From contig CAMODP010000025.1 of NCBI GenBank assembly GCA_946611445.1, positions 1 to 14,971 on the forward strand: a DNA stretch of 14,971 bases, given 5' to 3'. The position numbers and the translations under genes were made by a program. Shown one piece after another: positions 1-6,397 of this stretch. The stretch's first letter is position 1. Every line of letters begins with the position of its first letter. The notes below the pieces were generated by a model, which was not told the DNA's origin, did not search any database, and saw nothing but the letters and a program-made list of their open reading frames with translations. Source of the DNA: an uncultured Eubacterium sp. Lineage in GTDB: Bacteria; Bacillota; Clostridia; Lachnospirales; Lachnospiraceae.

Positions 1-341
1 CGATGGTGGCGATGCACTGGGAGAAGTACTTCCAGCATGCGGTGGAGAAGTATAATCGCATCTATCGCGTGCAGCTTCCGAAGATCACGCCTCATGTGTG
101 CCGTCACACCTACTGCTCCAATATGGCGAAGTCCGGGATGAATCCGAAGGTGCTTCAGTACCTGATGGGACATTCGGATATCAGCGTCACTCTCAACACC
201 TATACGCATCTGAAATTGGACGATGCAAAGGAAGAGATGGAGAAGCTGGCACTGAAGGCAGCAGATGCCGAAGAAGAGATGGAAAAGCTGGGCGTGAAGG
301 AAAATGAGCATTCGGTGATAAAACTTCGCCAGAGCAGCTGA
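1..341 (+). CDS. Tyrosine recombinase/integrase, C-terminal part (5' end outside window)
   Basis: The reading frame is open from base 3, and bases 1-2 end a preceding codon, so the gene enters from the left. Visible is the end of the catalytic domain of a phage/Tn916-type integrase: HVCRH (the HxxR box, H31 and R34 counted from base 3), then MGHSD (second catalytic His, H57), then LNTYTHL with the nucleophile Tyr67. The spacing matches the family. These enzymes cut and rejoin DNA at att sites to insert or excise a mobile element. The protein ends with a charged tail of about 40 residues rich in Glu, Lys and Ala (two EEMEKL repeats), probably helical. The N-terminal arm-binding and core-binding domains are not in the window. 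With Tn916-type Int genes the element end usually lies just beyond the int stop, so the region 342-705 probably holds the junction. The family is certain; the exact element type is not. Confidence 0.9.
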   Translation, partial: MVAMHWEKYFQHAVEKYNRIYRVQLPKITPHVCRHTYCSNMAKSGMNPKVLQYLMGHSDISVTLNTYTHLKLDDAKEEMEKLALKAADAEEEMEKLGVKENEHSVIKLRQSS

Positions 342-705
342 AAAGCCTGATGGATAAAGGGCTTGAAAAGCTTTGCAGGCATAGGTGATCGGCAGATGTC
401 AGACGGCATTTGCCGAAAATCGGCAGAATTTTCCGGGTCGGGAAAATTTAGACCATTTGGTCTGGACAAGAGAATTTTTGATCGCTGCGAAGCCGCATAA
501 ATACTGGGTTTCGGGCAATGGTCTAAATTTTGATTCATAGACCATTTTAGACCAGAATTTAGACCTTTTGAAGGAAAAGACATGCCGAGATAAGCCGAAA
601 TAAGCCGAGAAACAGTAAAATGCTCGAATGCCGGAAATGCCCGTAAAATAAGGAAAAACCGAGATAAATCAAGGGAAAACCGAGATAAATTGGGAGTCAA
701 AATTG
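342..705. other. AT-rich intergenic region beyond integrase with two repeat sets; probable element end
   Basis: This stretch has no credible gene and is clearly more AT-rich than the rest of the window. It has two groups of short repeats. The first is TTTAGACC and its reverse GGTCTAAA, found around 447-454, 520-527, 546-553 and 558-565. Variants lie at 537-543 (ATAGACC) and 459-463 (GGTCT, forming AGACC-ATTT-GGTCT with 450-454). The second is CCGAGATAA-type repeats at 585-613 with a period near 10, and again at 655-690. Repeats like these next to an integrase gene resemble arm-type binding sites of tyrosine recombinases; that function is inferred. The exact att core cannot be placed because only one end of the element is visible. 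Confidence 0.5.
655..690 (+). repeat. Two direct repeats AAAACCGAGATAAAT, period 21
   Basis: AAAACCGAGATAAAT occurs at 655-669 and exactly again at 676-690, two helical turns apart. The second copy ends just before the ribosome binding site of the phosphatase gene. Related CCGAGA/CCGAAA units lie at 585-613. The helical phasing suits a protein-binding site, either integrase/excisionase arm sites or an operator for the downstream gene. Confidence 0.6.
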
Positions 706-1188
706 ATGATAAAAGTGTTATTCGTCTGCCACGGCAATATCTGCCGTTCTCCCATGGCGGAGTTTATTTTTAAAGACCTTGTCAGAAAGGCAGGTCTGGA
801 GTCTGAATTTGAAATCGCTTCCGCAGCTACGTCGACGGAGGAAATCTGGAACGGGCGCGGCAACCCGATCTACGGACCCGCGCAGAGAAAGCTGACAGAA
901 AAGGGGATTCCGTTTGACAGAAGCAAGGAAGCCAGGGTGCTCGAGAAGAGAGATTATGACAGGTATGACCTGCTCATCGGCATGGATGAGCGAAACCGGA
1001 GAAATATGAAGCGGCTGTTCCGCAGCGATCCTGCGGGGAAGGTGTGTCTCCTGCTTGACTATACTGAACGCCCGCGGGAGGTGTCGGATCCTTGGTATTC
1101 CGGCGACTTCGAGCGGGCGTACAGGGATATTTTCGAGGGCTGCGAGGCGCTGCTCCGCAGTCTTGAGGCGAAGAAACTCAGCCGATAA
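706..1188 (+). CDS. Low-molecular-weight protein tyrosine phosphatase
   Basis: A protein of 160 aa, the normal size of the cytoplasmic LMW-PTP family. The P-loop C(X)5R lies at the very N-terminus: CHGNICRSP with nucleophile Cys8 and Arg14. The general-acid loop appears as VSDPWYSGDF near residue 126. These enzymes hydrolyse phosphotyrosine (or phosphoarginine in some Firmicutes) through a phosphocysteine intermediate; the in vivo substrate cannot be read from sequence. I chose ATG 706 over TTG 703 because GGGAG at 692-696 gives a spacing of 9 and MIKVLFVCHGN is the family N-terminus. The gene starts directly after the integrase-side repeats and ends tail-to-tail with the siroheme reductase gene, sharing 11 bases. 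No tyrosine kinase is visible nearby. Confidence 0.93.
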   Translation: MIKVLFVCHGNICRSPMAEFIFKDLVRKAGLESEFEIASAATSTEEIWNGRGNPIYGPAQRKLTEKGIPFDRSKEARVLEKRDYDRYDLLIGMDERNRRNMKRLFRSDPAGKVCLLLDYTERPREVSDPWYSGDFERAYRDIFEGCEALLRSLEAKKLSR

Positions 1189-1918
1189 TTTCCGCCTTTC
1201 TGGCAAGAAGGTCATCCGCGAGAAGCTGTGCCTCCACATTATCAAAACCGAGCCGGCTGATGGTATCACAGAACCGTTCACCCGGCAGCCCCTGTTCTTT
1301 GAAGAGCAGGATGCATTTTTCGATGATGTCGTACAGCTCATCCGCGGATTCGATTACGCGGTGCAGAGGCTGTCCGACAGACTGCTTTTTGCCCCAGCGT
1401 CCGCCGATGAAGATCTTATAGCCGCCCTTCCAGCCCATGATCCCGACGTCGTTCAGGCTTGGCTTGACACAGTTATTGGGGCAGCCTCCTACGGCTATTT
1501 TAAATTTATGCGGCAGCGGGACATGATGGTACCCTTTGTAGAATCTTCTGTGGATTTCTTCAGAAATCCCGTAGGAGTCCAGCAGCCCGAAACGGCATGT
1601 GGTGCCCTTGCAGCAGACGACCGGACGGACGCGGGCACCGGTGCCTCCGGTTTCCATGCCTTCTTTTTCGAGAAACGCGGTAAATTCCTCTATTCTTTCA
1701 TATGGTATGCCGATGATTTCCGCAGTGAGCCGCGTGGTAAATACAATGCCTTCCCCAAAGGTCTCTGCGGCATCCGCCAGAAAACGCAGCTGATGCGCGG
1801 TCAGCCTGCCGTTGACGGTGATGACGCGGGCAGAAAAACGATTTGTACCCTTGTTTGTGATAAAACCGAGTCCTTTCAGACGCTGGATCTCTTCAGTCGG
1901 TATTGTCTGTTCACTCAT
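1178..1918 (-). CDS. Single-module siroheme/4Fe-4S nitrite/sulfite reductase-like protein
   Basis: A 246-aa protein with the siroheme-[4Fe-4S] signature: Cys102 or 103 and Cys108 (C-X5-C in VCCKGTTCRFG), then Cys146 and Cys150 (GGCPNNC). Residues about 20-85 match the ferredoxin-like half-domain that precedes it in NirA/CysI proteins (GRLTAHQLRFLA, TTRLTAEIIGIP). Classical assimilatory enzymes have two such modules and more than 500 aa. This one has a single module, like the low-molecular-mass assimilatory sulfite reductases of anaerobes. It would carry out multi-electron reduction of sulfite or nitrite in the cytoplasm, and the electron donor is not encoded here. The start is supported by GGAGGGAA at 1931-1938 (reverse strand), about 12 bases upstream. 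Its 3' end overlaps the phosphatase gene by 11 bases. The YihY gene lies 63 bases upstream on the same strand and may be cotranscribed. The substrate is uncertain. Confidence 0.88.
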   Translation of the reverse strand: MSEQTIPTEEIQRLKGLGFITNKGTNRFSARVITVNGRLTAHQLRFLADAAETFGEGIVFTTRLTAEIIGIPYERIEEFTAFLEKEGMETGGTGARVRPVVCCKGTTCRFGLLDSYGISEEIHRRFYKGYHHVPLPHKFKIAVGGCPNNCVKPSLNDVGIMGWKGGYKIFIGGRWGKKQSVGQPLHRVIESADELYDIIEKCILLFKEQGLPGERFCDTISRLGFDNVEAQLLADDLLARKAEIIG

Positions 1919-1981
1919 GATGTTCTCTTATTCCCTCCATTATAGTTACGCTATTTATTTTGTATAACTTACACACTGTCG

Positions 1982-2884
1982 TTACCGGCGGAGACGCCGG
2001 CGCAGCAAACGCCGGAAAACCGGGCGGAAAAAAGCGTTGATATGCCCGCCGAGCAGCAGGATGTATATGCAGCAGTACATCCAGAACATGAGGATGGCGA
2101 GTGTGGCCAGGCTGCCGTAGAAAGATGTATATTTATTTGTTCCCTGCACATACAGCTTGAAGAAAAAGGAAAAAATCTGCCAGGCCAGTGTCGTGAACAG
2201 CGCGCCCGGGAGCTGGAAAAAGAGATTTCTGCGGCCGCTGGGAACAAACGTGTATACCAGTGTGAAGATCAGAACCGCAGTAAGCATGAACAGAAAAGAC
2301 TGTCCCGCACTGAGGCCTCCGGAGAGAAGACCGGATGCCCGCTCAGAGGTTGTCTGGATGTTGGACGCCAGATTTTTTCTGATCAGTTCGCCGAATACGC
2401 CGAGGACCATCATACCCACCAGCGCAAAGAGCATCAGGATCGTGTAGATGATGGACGTCAGGCACAGGGCGAGGTAACTCCTGTGTTCTTCGACGCTGTA
2501 TACGTCATTCATGCCGCGGATGAGGGCGAGCATTGCCTGCGCGCAGGACCAGACCAGAACCAGCAGCGGGATCGGCAGCAGGGCAGAAGCGCTGTTGTAC
2601 GCCTCATAGACCAGACTGGCAACCAGCCCGTCAGCGATATCCGGCGTAAAGCCGGTAATCATGTTCACCAGATCAGAGGCTTCAATACTCGTGTAGGGCA
2701 GAAAAGAAGTGACCAGGATCAGAAGGGGGATCAGCGCCAGAAAGAAGAAAAAGGTGATGCTGCCGGCGTAGATTCCGATGAGCTTTTTCCCCATGTCGCT
2801 GGCAAAATGCATGCCTATTTTCCGGGCAAGGCTGCGGTTTTTATCTGTGCGTATTCTGCTGGATTCCCGATTTGCCACCTGCAT
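1982..2884 (-). CDS. YihY/BrkB-family inner membrane protein
   Basis: A 300-aa polytopic membrane protein with about six hydrophobic helices (roughly residues 36-60, 96-117, 135-162, 188-214, 222-245 and 255-282). The YihY signatures are present: IGIYAGSITFFFFLALIPLL in the first helix and NKYTSFYGSLATLAILMFWM followed by GGHINAFF near the C-terminus. The C-terminus is strongly basic (RRLLRRRLRR). The family was once called ribonuclease BN, but that assignment was wrong and the molecular function is unknown. The frame stays open upstream to 3001, but that extension runs into the structured element at 2948-3067 and has no family match. The start is therefore ATG 2884 (GAAGGA upstream) or GTG 2878, which is better spaced from AGGAG at 2886-2890. 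The siroheme reductase gene follows after 63 bases. Confidence 0.88.
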   Translation of the reverse strand: MQVANRESSRIRTDKNRSLARKIGMHFASDMGKKLIGIYAGSITFFFFLALIPLLILVTSFLPYTSIEASDLVNMITGFTPDIADGLVASLVYEAYNSASALLPIPLLVLVWSCAQAMLALIRGMNDVYSVEEHRSYLALCLTSIIYTILMLFALVGMMVLGVFGELIRKNLASNIQTTSERASGLLSGGLSAGQSFLFMLTAVLIFTLVYTFVPSGRRNLFFQLPGALFTTLAWQIFSFFFKLYVQGTNKYTSFYGSLATLAILMFWMYCCIYILLLGGHINAFFRPVFRRLLRRRLRR

Positions 2885-2947
2885 TCTCCTTTTCCTTCGG
2901 GTAATTGCGAAACCCGTATATGTATATGTAAGTAAAAATGGACAGAT

Positions 2948-3067
2948 CGCACAATCCGTGCTCAGGTGCTTCGAGTCCCGCCGGTACTTGACGATCCGCA
3001 AAGCGGGAGTGTGTAGTACCGCTGCGCGGACGAGGCAGCGGGAGCGTGCCTGAGCCGGATTCGTGCG
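2948..3067. ncRNA. Candidate structured RNA or stem-enclosed element between yihY-like gene and DAHP synthase
   Basis: A 120-base element is closed by an 18-bp stem with one single-base bulge in each arm: CGCAC/GTGCG (2948-2952 with 3063-3067), AATCCG/CGGATT (2953-2958 with 3056-3061), GCTCAGG/CCTGAGC (2960-2966 with 3049-3055). Inside, CGGTACT 2982-2988 pairs with AGTACCG 3015-3021 around a CCGC-AAA-GCGG hairpin (2996-3006). CCGCTGC 3019-3025 can pair with GCAGCGG 3035-3041, partly in competition. The result is a multibranched fold. It lies in the divergent gap, so it could be a leader of the minus-strand gene or an independent RNA on either strand. The strand is undecided. I do not recognise it as a known riboswitch or tRNA. 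Confidence 0.45.
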
Positions 3068-3181
3068 GTTTGTACATTTTCAGGCAAACCATGTGTTTCG
3101 CAATTCCTTGTCTTTTCTCTGGCATTTTATCACACCCTTTCCTGTTTTGTACACCCGCAGGTGTTTACCCCTTCCTTCTTC

Positions 3182-3210
3182 TTGCGCATCCCGGACGCAT
3201 TCGTTATAAT
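3182..3210 (+). promoter_or_regulatory. Sigma-A promoter of the DAHP synthase gene
   Basis: TTGCGC at 3182-3187, a 17-base spacer, then a perfect TATAAT at 3205-3210. Transcription would begin near 3217, giving a leader of about 83 bases before ATG 3300. Confidence 0.75.
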
Positions 3211-3225
3211 GTGTCCTGTTCGGTC

Positions 3226-3277
3226 CGCCTGAAAAGCGGTTGGGCAAAAGCATCAGGCGCGGCATGGTTTCTGCCGC
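3226..3277 (+). promoter_or_regulatory. Two hairpins in the leader of the DAHP synthase gene
   Basis: CGCCTGA 3226-3232 pairs with TCAGGCG 3253-3259 across a 20-base loop. GCGGCA 3259-3264 pairs with TGCCGC 3272-3277. The second stem ends 6 bases before the AGGAG at 3284-3288. Neither is followed by a U-run, so they are not intrinsic terminators. A role in translation control or mRNA stability is inferred. Confidence 0.35.
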
Positions 3278-3299
3278 TGCATATAGGAGTTTTTAGCAA

Positions 3300-4334
3300 A
3301 TGGAAATGCAGATGAAATTTATCAGGCAGCTGCCGACGCCGCAGGAACTGAAGAAAGAATTTCCTGTTGATGAGCGTATCAAAAAACTGAAGGACCGGCG
3401 GGATGAAGAACTGGCTGCCGTTTTTACGGGGGACAGCGACCGTTTTCTCCTGGTGATCGGGCCGTGCTCCGCGGATCATGAGGACGCTGTTCTGGAATAT
3501 ACATACAGACTGGCGGGGCTCTATGAGCGGGTTCGGGATCGACTGATGCTGGTTCCCCGCGTCTACACCAACAAGCCGCGCACACTCGGGCGCGGATACA
3601 AGGGCATGCTGCACCAGCCTGATCCGGAGAAGGCAGAGGACATGCTGGCGGGTATTATCGCTATCCGTGAGATGCATACACGTGTCGTGCGGGAGACTGG
3701 CTTTACCTGCGCGGAAGAGATGCTGTACCCGGAGAACCACCGCTATCTGTCCGACCTCCTGGGGTACGTGGCCGTCGGAGCCAGATCCGTGGAGGACCAG
3801 CAGCACAGGCTGGTTGCCAGCGGAATCGGTATACCGGCCGGCATGAAAAACCCCACCGGTGGTGATATCTCTGTCATGATGAATTCCATTGTGGCCGCGC
3901 AGAGTCCGCAGAGATTCCTGTACAGAGGCTGGGAAGTGAGCACGGCCGGCAACCCGCTGGCCCATGCCATCCTGCGGGGTTACGTGGACAAATTCGGCAG
4001 GAATATGCCGAATTATCATTATGAGGATCTGCGTCACCTGATGACGGAGTACGCGGAGCGGGAAGTCGCCAACCCGGCTGTGCTGATCGATACCAATCAC
4101 TCCAATTCCGACAAGAACTTCAACGAACAGATCCGGATTGCCAAAGATGTCATGCACAGCCGGCATGTTTCGCCGGATATCCGCAGACTTGTCAAGGGGC
4201 TTATGATCGAGAGCTACCTGGAGGACGGCTGTCAGAAGATCGGCGGCGGCATCTACGGAAAATCCATCACAGATCCCTGCCTCGGCTGGGAGAAGACCGA
4301 GCGGCTGGTCCTTGAACTGGCAGAACTGGTGTAA
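3300..4334 (+). CDS. aroF: 3-deoxy-7-phosphoheptulonate (DAHP) synthase, type I AroF/G/H class
   Basis: Condenses phosphoenolpyruvate and erythrose 4-phosphate to DAHP, the first step of the shikimate pathway. The 344-aa length is typical of the AroFGH class. Metal ligands are in place: Cys56 (IGPCS), His267 (DTNHSNS), Glu304 (MIESYLEDG) and Asp325 (SITDPCLGW). PEP/phosphate-binding segments are NKPRT (91-95), GARSVEDQQHR (160-170) and GMKNPTGGD (181-189). The N-terminal extension of about 45 residues is the part that carries feedback regulation in E. coli paralogues; which amino acid inhibits this enzyme cannot be told. The start is ATG 3300 with AGGAG at 3284-3288; ATG 3306 and 3312 are in frame and also possible. 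It has its own promoter and no other aromatic gene beside it, so it appears monocistronic. The aroF symbol denotes the class, not a specific isoenzyme. Confidence 0.93.
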   Translation: MEMQMKFIRQLPTPQELKKEFPVDERIKKLKDRRDEELAAVFTGDSDRFLLVIGPCSADHEDAVLEYTYRLAGLYERVRDRLMLVPRVYTNKPRTLGRGYKGMLHQPDPEKAEDMLAGIIAIREMHTRVVRETGFTCAEEMLYPENHRYLSDLLGYVAVGARSVEDQQHRLVASGIGIPAGMKNPTGGDISVMMNSIVAAQSPQRFLYRGWEVSTAGNPLAHAILRGYVDKFGRNMPNYHYEDLRHLMTEYAEREVANPAVLIDTNHSNSDKNFNEQIRIAKDVMHSRHVSPDIRRLVKGLMIESYLEDGCQKIGGGIYGKSITDPCLGWEKTERLVLELAELV

Positions 4335-4335
4335 A

Positions 4336-4362
4336 CATCTGCGCGCAAGCATAAAACAGATG
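4336..4362 (+). terminator. Weak hairpin after DAHP synthase gene
   Basis: CATCTG at 4336-4341 pairs with CAGATG at 4357-4362 over a 15-base loop. T-rich DNA follows but only from about 4367. This is a poor intrinsic terminator, listed because no better one is present before the next promoter. Confidence 0.25.
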
Positions 4363-4403
4363 GAAGATATTATTCATTTTTCCTTTTATTTTACAGAATC
4401 TTG

Positions 4404-4412
4404 TGCTAGAAT
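4404..4412 (+). promoter_or_regulatory. Extended -10 promoter of the zinc-ribbon protein gene
   Basis: TG-C-TAGAAT (4404-4412) matches the extended -10 form TGnTATAAT. The -35 region is only T-rich (TTTATT at 4385-4390, spacer 16). Transcription would start near 4419, about 95 bases before ATG 4515. Confidence 0.5.
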
Positions 4413-4514
4413 AACTTTGTATATCTGTGTGCGGCCTGCTTTGTGGGGAGACGTGCAGTCCGCGAATGCGCAGATACGGAGGGAGATTCGATTAATAAAG
4501 GGGAGTGAACATTT

Positions 4515-5396
4515 ATGAGATGTCCATATTGCGGCGAGCAGAACTCGAATAAAGCCGTGCGCTGTTCCCTGTGCGGGCGAAGGCTTGACAAGGCCAGGGA
4601 GCAGAAAAGGGAGAGACGGATTCTCCTGTACGGTGTGGTTCTGATACTGATGATCCTGGCTGCGGGATTCAGCGCGATGTATGCCGTGTCACAGTCGCTG
4701 AACAGCACAGTGGAGGACACCACAGAATCGAAAAAGGTAAAAATAGTATCGACGCCGACACCTACGCCCACGCCGGAGGCGACACCGACAGAGGCAGCGC
4801 CGACGGAAGCGGCGGAGACTACACCGGAAGCAACACCGGCCGCATCCTCGGAAAGCACGGCGGAACCGACGCCGGAGGCAACACCGGAACCGGAAAAGGA
4901 GCTGCAGATCCGGCTGCTCGACCAGGCGAAGACGGATGAGATCCTGGCGATGGGGTACGTGAAAGCCGGCCTCTCCAGCGCGTCCGCCACCTCCTCGCTG
5001 TATCAGCCCGGCATTGACAATTCGCCGAATGTCCTTGTAGACGGTATGGATTATTCCAGCTGGCAGGACGGCGTCGACGGACCGGGTATCGGGGAGAGCA
5101 TTACACTCGGGTTTGACCGGGAGTACCGTGTCCGGTTTATTGTGTTGAGGCTGGGGAACTGGTATTCAGACGGCTGGACGGATTACTACATCAGGAACAA
5201 CCGCCCGAAGCAGATGATGTTCAATCTCGGCGGCAGGGAATTCACAGTAGAGTTTCCTGATGAAATGAAGGAATACTGCATTGAGTTTTCCGAGGAGATC
5301 AACGCGTCCGCACTGCAGATGACGATTGTGGATGTATATGCAGGCACAGAGTATGATGACACCTGTATCTGCGAGGTTGATACATACGGGTATTGA
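4515..5396 (+). CDS. Membrane-anchored zinc-ribbon protein with NADase-type glycan-binding (F5/8-like) domain
   Basis: The 293-aa protein has four parts in order. (1) An N-terminal zinc ribbon with CPYC at residues 3-6 and CSLC at 17-20. (2) A basic stretch followed by one transmembrane helix (about 36-58), which keeps the ribbon in the cytoplasm and exports the rest. (3) A low-complexity Pro/Thr/Glu/Ala linker (about 78-130) with repeated TPEATP units, typical of a cell-wall-spanning stalk. (4) A C-terminal beta-sandwich with PGIDNSPNVLVDGMDYSSWQ and a later RLGNWYSDGW, resembling the F5/8-type or NADase-translocation glycan-binding domain found in streptococcal NAD glycohydrolase and many clostridial zinc-ribbon proteins. 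It probably binds wall or host glycans outside the cell; the ligand is unknown and no enzymatic domain is seen. The start is supported by GGGAG at 4501-4505, spacing 9. Confidence 0.8.
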   Translation: MRCPYCGEQNSNKAVRCSLCGRRLDKAREQKRERRILLYGVVLILMILAAGFSAMYAVSQSLNSTVEDTTESKKVKIVSTPTPTPTPEATPTEAAPTEAAETTPEATPAASSESTAEPTPEATPEPEKELQIRLLDQAKTDEILAMGYVKAGLSSASATSSLYQPGIDNSPNVLVDGMDYSSWQDGVDGPGIGESITLGFDREYRVRFIVLRLGNWYSDGWTDYYIRNNRPKQMMFNLGGREFTVEFPDEMKEYCIEFSEEINASALQMTIVDVYAGTEYDDTCICEVDTYGY

Positions 5397-5410
5397 CGAC
5401 GACTGAAATG

Positions 5411-5461
5411 CTGCCGCCTGTGGCCGCGCTCATGGAAAACAGAGCGGGCTGCGGGCGGCAG
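5411..5461 (+). terminator. Large GC-rich hairpin after the glycan-binding protein gene
   Basis: CTGCCGCC at 5411-5418 pairs with GGCGGCAG at 5454-5461, and inner bases (GCTC with GAGC near 5428-5444) extend the stem around an AT-rich loop. It sits 15 bases after the stop codon, where a terminator is expected. No clean U-run follows, so it may act as a 3'-end stabiliser rather than a strong terminator. Confidence 0.4.
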
Positions 5462-5502
5462 TTGTGCGTCCGGAAGTTTTACGGAGTTAAGGACAGCAGA
5501 GA

Positions 5503-5982
5503 ATGGGAAAAGAAGCGAAAACGAACGCTATGCGTATGCTGGACCGGCAGAAGATCACCTATGAGGCAATCACGTATGAATGTACAGAATTTACGGACGG
5601 CCTGCATGCCGCCGAGATCACGGGTACGCCGGTCGGGCGGACATTCAAGACACTGGTCACTGTGGGCAGGAGCGGACAGCACTATGTATGCGTCATTCCG
5701 ATTGCGGAAGAAATCGATCTGAAGCACGCCGCTTCACTTGCCGGCGAGAAAACCCTGGAAATGATTCATGTGAAGGAACTGCTGCCTCTGACAGGGTATG
5801 TGCGGGGCGGCTGCAGCCCGATCGGGATGAAGAAGGCTTTTCCCGTCCTGATTGATTCGTCTGCGGCTGACGGCGGGCAGATTTATATCAGCGGCGGGCG
5901 CCTGGGACTGACGCTGTGCCTGAAGAGCGAGGACCTGATCCGTGTGACGGGCGGAAAGCTGGGCAGCATTGTCCGCGCGTGA
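5503..5982 (+). CDS. ybaK: Cys-tRNA(Pro)/Cys-tRNA(Cys) deacylase, YbaK/EbsC family
   Basis: A single-domain trans-editing protein (159 aa, normal size) that hydrolyses mischarged Cys-tRNA(Pro) in the cytoplasm, working alongside prolyl-tRNA synthetase. The family hallmarks are the N-terminal MGKEAKTNAMRMLD helix, the FKTLVTVG strand whose Lys lies in the active site, the GYVRGGCSPIGMKK loop (about residues 98-111) and the C-terminal QIYISGGRLGL strand. The ribosome binding site is AAGGA at 5489-5493, spacing 9. No proS is visible nearby. The next gene on the same strand has its own promoter, so this gene may be monocistronic. Confidence 0.92.
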   Translation: MGKEAKTNAMRMLDRQKITYEAITYECTEFTDGLHAAEITGTPVGRTFKTLVTVGRSGQHYVCVIPIAEEIDLKHAASLAGEKTLEMIHVKELLPLTGYVRGGCSPIGMKKAFPVLIDSSAADGGQIYISGGRLGLTLCLKSEDLIRVTGGKLGSIVRA

Positions 5983-6018
5983 CAGTGTGGCCCGCTTTTA
6001 AACGGCAGCACAATCCCC

Positions 6019-6047
6019 TTTTCAATGAAGGAAAATTGTGATAGGAT
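6019..6047 (+). promoter_or_regulatory. Promoter of the 79-aa protein / G3E GTPase operon
   Basis: TTTTCA at 6019-6024, a 17-base spacer, and TAGGAT at 6042-6047 preceded by TG at 6039-6040 (extended -10). A start near 6054 leaves about 46 bases before ATG 6100. This argues against the earlier in-frame ATG 6025, which lies inside the promoter and has no ribosome binding site. Confidence 0.5.
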
Positions 6048-6099
6048 TACAACGCTGAAAAAGAGACAGAGCTCTGCGGAGCGCGGAAAGAGAGGCCTG

Positions 6100-6336
6100 A
6101 TGAAGATTACAAATATCCGGGATATCGAAGAGTTCTTTTCTGTGGTCGACGACTGTGCCGGCCTCGTGTGGCTGGTGACCGGTGAAGGAGACCGGCTGAA
6201 CCTGAAATCGAAGCTCAGCCAGTATGTGTCACTCGCCAATATTTTTACCGGAGAGGCGGATAATACCATTCCCGAACTTGAAATCATGGTTTCCGATCCG
6301 GAAGACATGAAAAAACTGATGCGGTTTGCCGAATAA
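6100..6336 (+). CDS. Small conserved-type protein of unknown function (79 aa)
   Basis: A 78-residue acidic protein beginning MKITNIRDIEEFFSVVDDC. It has an alternating hydrophobic pattern suggesting a small alpha/beta fold, including GLVWLVTGEGDRLNLKSKLS and a C-terminal helix PEDMKKLMRFA. I do not know a characterised function; similar short proteins occur in Lachnospiraceae and sometimes carry the unsupported name poly(A) polymerase. There is no signal peptide, no transmembrane segment and no metal-binding Cys cluster (a single Cys). The frame is open back to ATG 6025, but the promoter at 6019-6047 and the AGAGG at 6091-6095 favour ATG 6100. It lies 61 bases before the His-rich GTPase gene, apparently in the same transcript, so a link to metal handling is possible but unproven. 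Confidence 0.7.
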   Translation: MKITNIRDIEEFFSVVDDCAGLVWLVTGEGDRLNLKSKLSQYVSLANIFTGEADNTIPELEIMVSDPEDMKKLMRFAE

Positions 6337-6397
6337 ATCCGGACGAAGGAGATCCGGCATATCTGCGTATCATATAAAAAACGGAGGTGCTGCAATT

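Noticed and set aside
585..690. CRISPR-like repeats
   Set aside because: The units are 10-15 bases, with periods of 10 and 21, and few copies. They have neither the unit length nor the spacer structure of a CRISPR array.
1939..1944. TATAAT (minus strand) upstream of the siroheme reductase gene
   Set aside because: It directly abuts the ribosome binding site, so a start 7 bases downstream would remove it, and there is no fitting -35 box.
2965..2982. tRNA T-loop-like string TTCGAGTCC
   Set aside because: The flanking bases do not form a T-stem, and no acceptor or anticodon arm is present. The string is explained by the larger multibranched element.
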